Source: Pseudomonadota bacterium
GTDB taxonomy: Bacteria; Pseudomonadota; Alphaproteobacteria; Parvibaculales; Parvibaculaceae
Length of the DNA stretch: 5,068 nt
Assembly: GCA_021780275.1 (NCBI GenBank)
Contig: JAJXZC010000215.1
Span: 1-5,068 of the forward strand
Direction: 5' to 3'
Shown here: positions 1 to 5,068 of the stretch, piece by piece
How positions within the stretch are numbered: the first letter of the stretch is position 1
How the letters are laid out: every line of letters begins with the position of its first letter
The notes under the pieces: model-generated
Told to the model about the DNA's origin: nothing
The model's database searches: none
Seen by the model: the letters and a program-made list of their open reading frames with translations, nothing else
Made by a program: the position numbers and the translations under genes

Positions 1-492
1 CATGTAGATGAGGATAAGCTGCGCGATATAGGTCAGCATCAAGCTCGTCAGGATTTCGTTCGCATTGAACTGCGTACGCAGCAGGGCGACGAGCATCGCC
101 CACAGCATTCCGCCAATCATGCCCGCAATCAGCATCAACGGAAAAAGCAGCGCAAAGGGCAGATCGGGAAAGGCGAGACCGATGCCGCCGCCGAAAAGTG
201 CGCCGATGGTGAACTCACCTTCCGCGCCGATGTCCCAGACATTGGCGCGATAGGCGAGCGAGATTCCGACACCCATGAGAATGAGTGGCGAGGCCTTGAC
301 GAGCAGCTCCGTCGCGCCATTCTCGGCAACCAGCGGCTCGATGAGGAAAGTGTAGAGAGAGATGACCGGATCTTTTCCGAGCACAAGAAAGATGACGGCC
401 ATGGTGGCGATCGTTAGCGCTATGGCGAGAACGGGTGAAGCATAGCTCCAGAACTTCGACTGAAATCCACGCGGTTCGAGCTTAAGCTGCAT
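1..492 (-). CDS. ABC transporter permease, BMP/nucleoside-importer type (partial, C-terminus beyond left edge)
   Basis: Inner-membrane channel subunit of a BMP-type ABC importer (BPD_transp_2 family, the group that includes nucleoside and simple sugar permeases). The first 164 residues are visible; the gene runs off the left edge. The N-terminus is a short charged cytosolic stretch followed by a membrane segment at about residues 17-39. Further hydrophobic segments lie at about 65-82, 92-109 and 111-138, with another starting near 150. Two family motifs are clear: ANVWDIGAEGEF at 83-94 and NEILTSLMLTYIA at 145-157. The ATG at 490-492 is chosen because it overlaps the ATPase stop by 11 nt and has GGAG about 6 nt upstream, so translation is probably coupled to the ATPase. 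A second permease and a substrate-binding protein normally accompany this subunit and may follow to the left. The family is clear; the substrate cannot be read from the sequence. Confidence 0.93.
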   Translation of the reverse strand, partial: MQLKLEPRGFQSKFWSYASPVLAIALTIATMAVIFLVLGKDPVISLYTFLIEPLVAENGATELLVKASPLILMGVGISLAYRANVWDIGAEGEFTIGALFGGGIGLAFPDLPFALLFPLMLIAGMIGGMLWAMLVALLRTQFNANEILTSLMLTYIAQLILIYM

Positions 493-2017
493 GACTGTCT
501 CCAACCGGATCGCTGATACCGCCCATGAGAATGCCGATCTCCGAAACGCTGGTTGCGCTGACGGCCTTGGGCGCGGAGAGTCGACCGCCTGCAATCACGG
601 CGATGTTGTCGCAGAGTGTGAAAATCTCATCGAGATCCTGGGAGATCAGGACAACCGCCGCGCCTTCATTGGCGAGCTCGATGATCGCCTGATGGATGGC
701 GGCAGCGGCGCCCGCATCGACGCCCCATGTCGGCTGGCTCACGACAAGCACCTTGGGCTTCTGGAGCACTTCGCGGCCGATCACGAATTTCTGCAGATTG
801 CCGCCGGAGAGAGCACGCGCCTCCGCCTTGGGGCCGACGGTGCGCACGTCGAACACCCTGATCACCTCCTGCGCGAATTCCGTCGTCTTGCCGTGATCTA
901 TCAAGCCGAGCCGCGCCAGCGAATGGCGGATATGACCGGAGAGAAAGGCATTTTCCGAGAGCGTCATGGCCGATACTGCGCCATGCCCGTTGCGCTCTTC
1001 AGGCACGAAGCTCGCGCCAATGGTGCGGCGCTGCGACGGTCCCATATGTCCCGCGGGTACGCCGTCGATCAGAATGGTCTGGGGCTTTCCCGAATAGACC
1101 TCCCCCGACAACGCATCCATGAGTTCGGTCTGGCCGTTTCCCGCGATGCCGCCAATTCCGAGGATTTCGCCGCCACGCACAGAAAAGGAGATTTCGCGGA
1201 GGCTGGTTCCGAACTGATCGTCGGAAACGAGCGTCAGCCGGCTGACCTCGAGGCGCGGAGGTCCGTCGACCGCGCCCGCGCGCATGGCGGATGGCGGCTT
1301 CAATTCCATGCCGATCATGAGTTCGGCGAGTTGCTTTGCCGACGACTCGCGCGGATCGCAATGCGCAACGACGCGACCGAGGCGCATGATCGTCGCCTTC
1401 TCGCAGAGCGCGCGAATTTCCTCGAGCTTGTGGCTGATATAAAGAATGGAACAGCCTTCGCTCGCGAGACGGCGCAGGGTCTCGAAGAGCTTCTCGACCT
1501 CCTGCGGCGTCAGCACCGAGGTCGGCTCATCCATGATGAGCAATTTCGGGCTCTGCAACAGGCAGCGCACAATTTCGATACGCTGGCGTTCGCCGACCGA
1601 GAGATCGTGGACGGCGCGGTCGGGATCGAGCGGAAGTCCGTAATTGGTCGATATCTCGACGATGCGCTCCCGAAGCCCTTCGCGGTCCTTCGGGTCGCTG
1701 AGGCCGAGCGCAATATTCTCCGCAACCGTCAGCGCCTCGAAGAGCGAGAAATGCTGAAACACCATGCCGATGCCGAGCTTACGCGCATGATTTGGGTTGG
1801 CGATCGATACTGCCTCGCCCTGCCAAAGGATTTCTCCTTCATCGGGCCGAAGCACGCCATAGATGATCTTGACCAGAGTGCTCTTGCCTGCACCGTTCTC
1901 TCCGAGCAGCGCGTGGATCTCGCCCGGCATAACGGTCAGATCGACATGATCGTTGGCGAGGCAACCGGGAAATTGCTTCACAATGCCGGTCAGCTTGAGC
2001 AATGGCGTGTCGGTCAT
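482..2017 (-). CDS. ABC transporter ATP-binding protein with two fused nucleotide-binding domains (BMP/nucleoside-importer type)
   Basis: Cytosolic ATPase, 511 residues, that powers the importer whose permease follows directly. It is a fused double ABC domain, as in the RbsA/NupO-like families. Domain 1 is intact: Walker A GENGAGKST at 39-47, Q-loop in VFQHF near 86-90, signature LSVGERQR at 139-146, Walker B LLIMDEPT at 159-166 and switch histidine H196. Domain 2 has a degenerate Walker A (GIAGNGQTEL around 290, no Gly-Lys). It keeps a proper signature, LSGGNLQK, at 403-410. Its Walker B region is VLVVSQPT, with Gln in place of the catalytic Glu, and Q460 stands where the switch His would be. 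This asymmetry is usual for the family and is not a defect. The ATG at 2015-2017 is preceded by GAGGAG with 6-nt spacing. The gene starts 10 nt after the amidase stop and overlaps the permease by 11 nt. The NupO/YufO-like group suggests nucleoside-like or other small polar solutes, but specificity lies in the missing binding protein. Confidence 0.95.
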   Translation of the reverse strand: MTDTPLLKLTGIVKQFPGCLANDHVDLTVMPGEIHALLGENGAGKSTLVKIIYGVLRPDEGEILWQGEAVSIANPNHARKLGIGMVFQHFSLFEALTVAENIALGLSDPKDREGLRERIVEISTNYGLPLDPDRAVHDLSVGERQRIEIVRCLLQSPKLLIMDEPTSVLTPQEVEKLFETLRRLASEGCSILYISHKLEEIRALCEKATIMRLGRVVAHCDPRESSAKQLAELMIGMELKPPSAMRAGAVDGPPRLEVSRLTLVSDDQFGTSLREISFSVRGGEILGIGGIAGNGQTELMDALSGEVYSGKPQTILIDGVPAGHMGPSQRRTIGASFVPEERNGHGAVSAMTLSENAFLSGHIRHSLARLGLIDHGKTTEFAQEVIRVFDVRTVGPKAEARALSGGNLQKFVIGREVLQKPKVLVVSQPTWGVDAGAAAAIHQAIIELANEGAAVVLISQDLDEIFTLCDNIAVIAGGRLSAPKAVSATSVSEIGILMGGISDPVGDSHAA

Positions 2018-2023
2018 GGCGAT

Positions 2024-2029
2024 CTCCTC
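2024..2029 (-). promoter_or_regulatory. Ribosome binding site of the ABC ATPase, overlapping the amidase stop codon
   Basis: The minus strand reads GAGGAG followed by six bases and the ATG of the ATPase. The first two bases of the site are the last two of the amidase TGA stop codon. A terminating ribosome therefore uncovers the site directly, which supports coupled translation and fixes the ATPase start. Confidence 0.75.
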
Positions 2030-3422
2030 AAACTCCTGTCGCCACAGGCGCGGTGGCTACGCCCAATCGTTGCAATTCCGCGGCCACGCGAAGCGCGAGA
2101 TCCTCGCGCCACGGCGCGGCGATGATCTGAACACCAAGCGGCAAGTCGCCTCCCCTATGGACGGGCGCCACGACGACCGGAAATCCGATGCAGGAAATGG
2201 GCTGCGTGAAGAGGCCGAGATTGGGCCTGAGCGGCACCGTCTCTTCGCCGAGCGTCAGAAACTTCTCGCCGACCTGGGGCGCCGCGCAGGGCGTTGCGGG
2301 CGCGAGAATGATGTCCACATCCTTGAAGAGCGCGAGAACCTGATCGTGGTACCAGCGACGGAAACGCTGCGCCTTGATGTACCAGGCGGCAGGCACCAGC
2401 GCGCCGGAGAGAAAGCGATAGCGCGTATCGGGATCAAAATCGGCGGTCCGCGTCCGCAGGCGGTCGATGTGCAGCGCGCTGCTTTCGCTCGTCGTGATGA
2501 CGAAGGCGGCGGCGCGCCCTCGTGCGGCCTCAGGGATCACAACCTCGCGCGTCACGGAGAGCGCGGCCGCCACCTTCGCGACGGCTTCCAGCGCTTCGGG
2601 TCTTGCGCCGCGATTGAAATAGTCGCCCGCGACGGCCATGCGAAGACCGTTCGCGCCCGCATCAAGAGTCTCTGCGGTTTCAAGCACGGGCTTGCGCGCA
2701 CATGCGGCATCGTGAGGGCCGTACCCCTGCATGACGTCGAAGGAAATCGCGAGATCTCGTACCGATCGCGCCAGAGGCCCGAGATGATCGAGGCTGTCGC
2801 AGAAGGGAAAGGTGCCGCTGCGCGGCAAGCGGCCATATGTGGGCTTCAGACCGAAGATGCCGCATAGCGCCGAAGGCACACGGATCGAGCCGTTCGTGTC
2901 TGAGCCGAGCGCCAACGGCACCATTCCGGCGGCGACCGCCGCGCCCGACCCGCTTGAGGATCCGCCAGACATATGAGCCGGGTTGTGCGGATTGCGGCAA
3001 ATGCCGTCATGCGCGTTCTCGCCAGTGAAATCATAGGCATATTCGCCCATATTCAAACCGCCGACGAGCACCGCCCCAGCATCTGAAAGGCGCCGGATGA
3101 GCACCGCATCCTCCACAGCGGGCGCCCTGTCGCGATTGATCTTCGATCCGGCGCGGGTCGGCAGGCCCTCGATGTCGAACAGATTTTTGACGGCGAAGGG
3201 AACGCCCGCCAGCGGCCCAGGATCGTGCCCCGCGGCGACCATCATATCAATCTCCTGCGCCTTCTTCTCGGCGCGTACCAGCGTCAGGTCGGTAAACGCG
3301 TTGACCACACCATCCGTAGCCTCGATGCGCTCCTTCGTGCTGGCAAGGATATCGCGAGCCTTGGTGGCGCCGCCGCGAACGGCAGCCGCAATCTCGAAAG
3401 CGGAGCCCAGTGTAACCGTCAT
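2028..3422 (-). CDS. atzE: AtzE-type amidase (1-carboxybiuret hydrolase-like, amidase signature family)
   Basis: Amide hydrolase of 464 residues, close to the usual AtzE length. The Ser-cisSer-Lys triad can be placed: K79 in VPFAVKNLFD, S155 in the Gly/Ser-rich signature MSGGSSSGSGAAVAAG (151-166) and nucleophile S179 in GSDTNGSIRVP (173-183). The S155-to-S179 spacing of 24 matches that known for fatty acid amide hydrolase (S217/S241). Family-typical stretches are AGSKINRDR (91-99), LNMGEYAYDFT (123-133), FGLKPTYGRL (190-199) and, near the C-terminus, GVQIIAAPWREDLALR. Characterised AtzE hydrolyses 1-carboxybiuret with release of ammonia and needs the GatC-like subunit AtzG, which is encoded immediately upstream here. 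The ATG at 3420-3422 overlaps the upstream TGA in an ATGA junction and has a weak GGTGA 6 nt upstream. The family assignment is strong. The true substrate could be another ureide or amide, because AtzE-like proteins are common outside cyanuric acid pathways and many are untested. Confidence 0.9.
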   Translation of the reverse strand: MTVTLGSAFEIAAAVRGGATKARDILASTKERIEATDGVVNAFTDLTLVRAEKKAQEIDMMVAAGHDPGPLAGVPFAVKNLFDIEGLPTRAGSKINRDRAPAVEDAVLIRRLSDAGAVLVGGLNMGEYAYDFTGENAHDGICRNPHNPAHMSGGSSSGSGAAVAAGMVPLALGSDTNGSIRVPSALCGIFGLKPTYGRLPRSGTFPFCDSLDHLGPLARSVRDLAISFDVMQGYGPHDAACARKPVLETAETLDAGANGLRMAVAGDYFNRGARPEALEAVAKVAAALSVTREVVIPEAARGRAAAFVITTSESSALHIDRLRTRTADFDPDTRYRFLSGALVPAAWYIKAQRFRRWYHDQVLALFKDVDIILAPATPCAAPQVGEKFLTLGEETVPLRPNLGLFTQPISCIGFPVVVAPVHRGGDLPLGVQIIAAPWREDLALRVAAELQRLGVATAPVATGV

Positions 3423-3619
3423 TCCGTTTCACCGGGACAGAAGACGGAGGCGGCCTCTGCTTCTTCGTCGGCTAACGGAAATTCGATCACCGTTGCGGCA
3501 ATTGCGGCCGTCCGCTGAAGATTGGCAAGAACCTCCGCGCGATATTCTGGCGCGATCGGCAAGTCGACGATGGCCGATGCCGCATCAAGATAGGCGTCGA
3601 AATCAACCGGCACGGCCAT
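3419..3619 (-). CDS. atzG: AtzG-like small protein (DUF4089 family), probable AtzE partner subunit
   Basis: A 66-residue acidic, soluble, probably all-helical protein without membrane segments. It resembles AtzG/DUF4089: an opening FDAYLDAASAIVDLPI helix (7-22), a middle EYRAEVLANLQRTAAIAATV segment (25-44), and a conserved tail in which an acidic stretch precedes SVFCPG (58-63), the counterpart of the VFxPG ending of AtzG. AtzG is related to GatC of the GatCAB amidotransferase and is needed for a stable, active AtzE. The gene order here (atzG-like then atzE-like, with ATGA overlap) fits that pairing. Two in-frame ATGs compete: 3623-3625, which overlaps the hydrolase stop, and 3617-3619. I chose the second because GGAGG at 3627-3631 lies only 1 nt before the first but 7 nt before the second. 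If the first were used, the protein would be 68 residues. Not every such small protein has been tested, so partner function is inferred. Confidence 0.83.
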   Translation of the reverse strand: MAVPVDFDAYLDAASAIVDLPIAPEYRAEVLANLQRTAAIAATVIEFPLADEEAEAASVFCPGETE

Positions 3620-3621
3620 GT

Positions 3622-4296
3622 TCATGCCTCCGCCGCCGCGAGCGCCGTGACGATCTGATCCGTCGTCGCCGTCCAGCCCACGATGCCGCCCTGCGCCCGC
3701 ACCATGTCGAGCGTTGCCTGCTTGAAACCGGGGTGGTAACTCTCGGTCGCGTCCTCCGCGAGGAGGCACTCGAATCCGCGATCATTCGCCTCGCGCATCG
3801 TCGTCTGCACACAGACTTCGGTCGTCACGCCGGCAAAAATCAGGTGAGTAATGCGCTTGTTGGCGAGAATGGCACTGAGGTCGGTTGCGTGAAACGAGCC
3901 CTTCCCCGACTTGTCGAGCACGACCTCGCCGGGAAGCGGCGCAAGCTCGGGAATAATGTCGTGGCCGGGTTCACCGCGAATGAGAATGCGGCCCATCGGT
4001 CCTTGATCTCCGATCGTCACCTTGCCGCCGCCACGCTGGCGCTTGGACGGCGGACAATCGGACATGTCGGGCCTGTGCCCCTCTCTCGTATGAATGATCG
4101 GAAGTCCGGCGCCGCGCGCCGCGTCGAGCAAGCCCTTCACCGTCGGCACTATGGCCGAGAGAAGGCCGACATCATTGCCCAGCATTTCGCCAAATCCGCC
4201 AGGCTCGAGAAAGTCGCGCTGCATATCGATAACAATCAGCGCAGTGCTTTCGAGCGGAAACGAGAAGTCGTAGGGCTTGGCTGCGATAATCGGCAT
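3622..4296 (-). CDS. Cysteine hydrolase, isochorismatase superfamily, biuret amidohydrolase-like
   Basis: Cytosolic amidohydrolase of 224 residues, a normal length for the superfamily. The Asp-Lys-Cys triad is complete: D24 in [10 protein letters not shown]129 in LDKSGKGSF and C162 in [19 protein letters not shown]. Several stretches match biuret hydrolase (BiuH) as I remember it: HTREGHRPD (69-77), a PxxKR element (83-86), [17 protein letters not shown] (102-118) and [15 protein letters not shown] (165-179). From memory, BiuH uses D36, K142, C175 and Q215. The Lys, Cys and Gln map here with a constant offset of 13 (Q202 in RAQGG) and the Asp with an offset of 12. BiuH converts biuret to allophanate plus ammonia. 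RutB-like ureidoacrylate hydrolase is less likely, because the HTREGHRPD and RGEPG blocks are not RutB-like. The ATG at 4294-4296 has a modest AGGT 8 nt upstream. It is the first gene of the operon, and its stop overlaps a possible start of the next gene. Family is certain, biuret as substrate only probable. Confidence 0.9.
   Translation of the reverse strand: MPIIAAKPYDFSFPLESTALIVIDMQRDFLEPGGFGEMLGNDVGLLSAIVPTVKGLLDAARGAGLPIIHTREGHRPDMSDCPPSKRQRGGGKVTIGDQGPMGRILIRGEPGHDIIPELAPLPGEVVLDKSGKGSFHATDLSAILANKRITHLIFAGVTTEVCVQTTMREANDRGFECLLAEDATESYHPGFKQATLDMVRAQGGIVGWTATTDQIVTALAAAEA
3627..3631 (-). promoter_or_regulatory. Ribosome binding site that selects the second ATG of the AtzG-like gene
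   Basis: The minus strand carries GGAGG inside the last codons of the upstream hydrolase. It sits 1 nt from the ATG at 3623-3625, too close for normal initiation, and 7 nt from the ATG at 3617-3619, a normal distance. It therefore favours the downstream start. Confidence 0.65.
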
Positions 4297-4321
4297 GGGA
4301 CGACCTGCAAGTTACAGACGG

Positions 4322-4363
4322 AAAAACGATCTCCGCGCCCGAAGGAGCAGATGCGGAGATCGT
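4322..4363 (-). terminator. Rho-independent terminator after the porin gene, or leader attenuator of the hydrolase operon
   Basis: Perfect 11-bp inverted repeat (4326-4336 and 4353-4363, arm ACGATCTCCGC on the minus strand) with a 16-nt loop that contains CCTTCGGG, able to form a small UUCG-capped inner hairpin. On the minus strand the stem runs directly into five T residues (4326-4322). This is a good intrinsic terminator in the direction of the porin, whose stop codon lies 54 nt upstream. On the plus strand the stem is followed by Cs, so it is not bidirectional. The T-tract ends 25 nt before the ATG of the hydrolase, which leaves the promoter of the next operon unexplained. Confidence 0.85.
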
Positions 4364-4376
4364 CCCCCGCTTACGT

Positions 4377-4409
4377 TGCTGCCGCGCCACTGCGAGAAGC
4401 GCGGCAGCA
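4377..4409 (-). repeat. Perfect 11-bp hairpin in the 3' untranslated region of the porin gene
   Basis: The arms TGCTGCCGCGC (minus strand, 4409-4399) and GCGCGGCAGCA (4387-4377) pair without mismatch around an 11-nt loop. The stem is very GC-rich. No T-tract follows on the minus strand, so alone it is not an intrinsic terminator. On the plus strand only TTT follows. It begins 8 nt after the porin stop codon and lies 13 nt before the terminator hairpin. A role in protecting the 3' end of the porin mRNA from exonucleases is possible; binding of a dimeric regulator to the palindrome is an alternative. Both are inferences. Confidence 0.6.
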
Positions 4410-4417
4410 TTTCGCAA

Positions 4418-5068
4418 TCAGAAGGTCCACATCACCATGACGTTCGGGTTGCTTTCGTTGGCACCGTCGAGACCGTACTTGTTGATCCAGACGTCATATT
4501 CGATGCCGGCCTTCAGTACGCCCGGCTTCGCACCCACCAGAGCACCAACGTCGAGCAGCAGCTGCGGCTGCGTGATCAGGCTGTTGGCCTTCGTACCGTT
4601 GCCGCCGTAAATGTTCACGCCGCCCTTTTCGCCGAAGGCATAGTCGGCAAAGCCGCCGAACGACCAGCTCGTCGAACCGATCGAGAAGGGGTAAAGCCAG
4701 TCGATGGTCACCTGACCGCCAAGACCCGTGTCCTTTGCCATGGCGTCGCGATAGCTCTTGCGGGCGTAGAAGTTGATGTCCGCAAAGGCAAAGCCGGGCA
4801 GGTCGAGCGAAAAGCCCGGACCGACGAGGATCGAGTGGCCGCGCGCCCAGAAATCGCCGCTCGAGTATTCGAAGTTGGCGGCCAGGAACGTGTCCTTAAC
4901 GATACCGCCGAAGCCGAGTTCCTTGCCGAAGAACGTCTTTCCGATGCTGAGACGCGGCGACCACTCGCCGTAGGTCACAGTGCCCTTGCCGTCATTGCCA
5001 AGACCATCCTTGCCGTTATTTCCGCCAAACGGGTTGGAAACGTCGAAGAAGAAGTAGTTGTCGCCGTA
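4418..5068 (-). CDS. Tsx-like outer-membrane channel protein (partial, N-terminus beyond right edge)
   Basis: C-terminal 216 residues of a beta-barrel outer-membrane protein; the frame is open to the right edge, so the true start and signal peptide are not visible. The fragment opens with YGDNYFFFDVSNPFG, which resembles the GDN-aromatic strand of the nucleoside-specific channel family (Tsx/OmpK). It continues with alternating hydrophobic/polar strands: LSIGKTFFGKELGFG, FLAANFEYSSG, FADINFYARKSY, GQVTIDWLYPF, WSFGGFADYAFG, LITQPQLLLDVGAL and AGIEYDVWINKYG. It ends VMVMWTF, with the terminal Phe that the BAM machinery recognises. Residues 12-29 form a Gly/Asn/Asp-rich segment, probably an extracellular loop. 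Tsx channels pass nucleosides and similar small solutes. The gene is followed by its own terminator, so it may be transcribed separately from the hydrolase operon. The barrel call is firm; the Tsx assignment is good; the solute is unknown. Confidence 0.82.
   Translation of the reverse strand, partial: YGDNYFFFDVSNPFGGNNGKDGLGNDGKGTVTYGEWSPRLSIGKTFFGKELGFGGIVKDTFLAANFEYSSGDFWARGHSILVGPGFSLDLPGFAFADINFYARKSYRDAMAKDTGLGGQVTIDWLYPFSIGSTSWSFGGFADYAFGEKGGVNIYGGNGTKANSLITQPQLLLDVGALVGAKPGVLKAGIEYDVWINKYGLDGANESNPNVMVMWTF

Noticed and set aside
491..2125. Long plus-strand open frame of 544 codons opposite the ABC ATPase
   Set aside because: It mirrors a clearly real ATPase with all family motifs. 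The translation is rich in Arg, His, Ala and Asp without recognisable domains, typical of antisense frames in GC-rich DNA.
1953..2867. Plus-strand open frame of 304 codons opposite the C-terminal half of the amidase
   Set aside because: An antisense shadow of a conserved amidase; the composition is unlike a folded protein and no convincing ribosome site was seen.
3620..3769. N-terminal extension of the AtzG-like frame to an upstream ATG at 3769
   Set aside because: The extra 50 residues overlap the conserved C-terminus of the hydrolase, are Arg/Gly-rich without family resemblance, and would nearly double the length of a protein family that is normally about 65-70 residues.
4297..4325. Possible promoter with TGTAAC (minus strand, 4317-4312) as a -10 element
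   Set aside because: No acceptable -35 element stands 16-18 nt upstream; that position falls in the terminator stem, and the leader would be only a few bases long.
3097..4440. Plus-strand open frame of 447 codons opposite the amidase start, AtzG-like gene and hydrolase
   Set aside because: It spans three well-supported minus-strand genes and their intergenic terminator, and its product is low-complexity Arg/Ala-rich with no known domain.
4418..4978. Start of the porin at the GTG at 4976-4978
   Set aside because: The frame stays open to the right edge and the upstream residues (YGDNYFFFDVSNPFG) look like a genuine Tsx-type strand, so this is an internal codon of a truncated gene.

Overview
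The window reads as accessory chromosome or plasmid of a GC-rich Gram-negative bacterium. An alphaproteobacterium, probably of the Hyphomicrobiales (rhizobial) type, is the best guess. The reasons are the character of the ABC transporter proteins, the biuret-hydrolase-like and AtzE-like enzymes, and an outer-membrane porin. The taxonomic call is an inference from protein resemblance recalled from memory, not from a search.

All six genes lie on the minus strand, so transcription runs from high to low coordinates. In that order they are: (1) the C-terminal part of a Tsx-like outer-membrane channel, cut by the right edge; (2) a 121-nt intergenic gap with two perfect hairpins, the second followed by a T-tract and so a good intrinsic terminator; (3) a cysteine hydrolase of the isochorismatase superfamily closely resembling biuret amidohydrolase; (4) a 66-residue AtzG/DUF4089-type small protein; (5) an AtzE-type amidase of the amidase-signature family; (6) a double-domain ABC ATPase of the BMP/nucleoside-importer type; (7) the N-terminal 164 residues of its membrane permease, cut by the left edge.

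Items 3 to 7 form one tight operon: successive genes overlap by up to 11 nt or are separated by at most 10 nt. The layout suggests uptake and hydrolysis of a urea-like or ring-derived nitrogen compound. The importer would bring in a small, probably nucleobase-like or ureide-like solute. AtzE with its GatC-like partner AtzG, and the cysteine hydrolase, would then remove amide nitrogens as ammonia. In characterised cyanuric acid pathways AtzE/AtzG acts on 1-carboxybiuret and BiuH acts on biuret. Finding homologues of both in one operon with its own importer is the main point of interest. No ring-opening enzyme, allophanate hydrolase, substrate-binding protein or regulator is visible here; they may lie just outside the window.

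The main regulatory oddity is that the terminator ends only about 25 nt before the start codon of the first operon gene. That leaves almost no room for a promoter downstream of it, so readthrough or attenuation should be considered. I see no RNA genes, insertion sequences, CRISPR arrays or other mobile elements.
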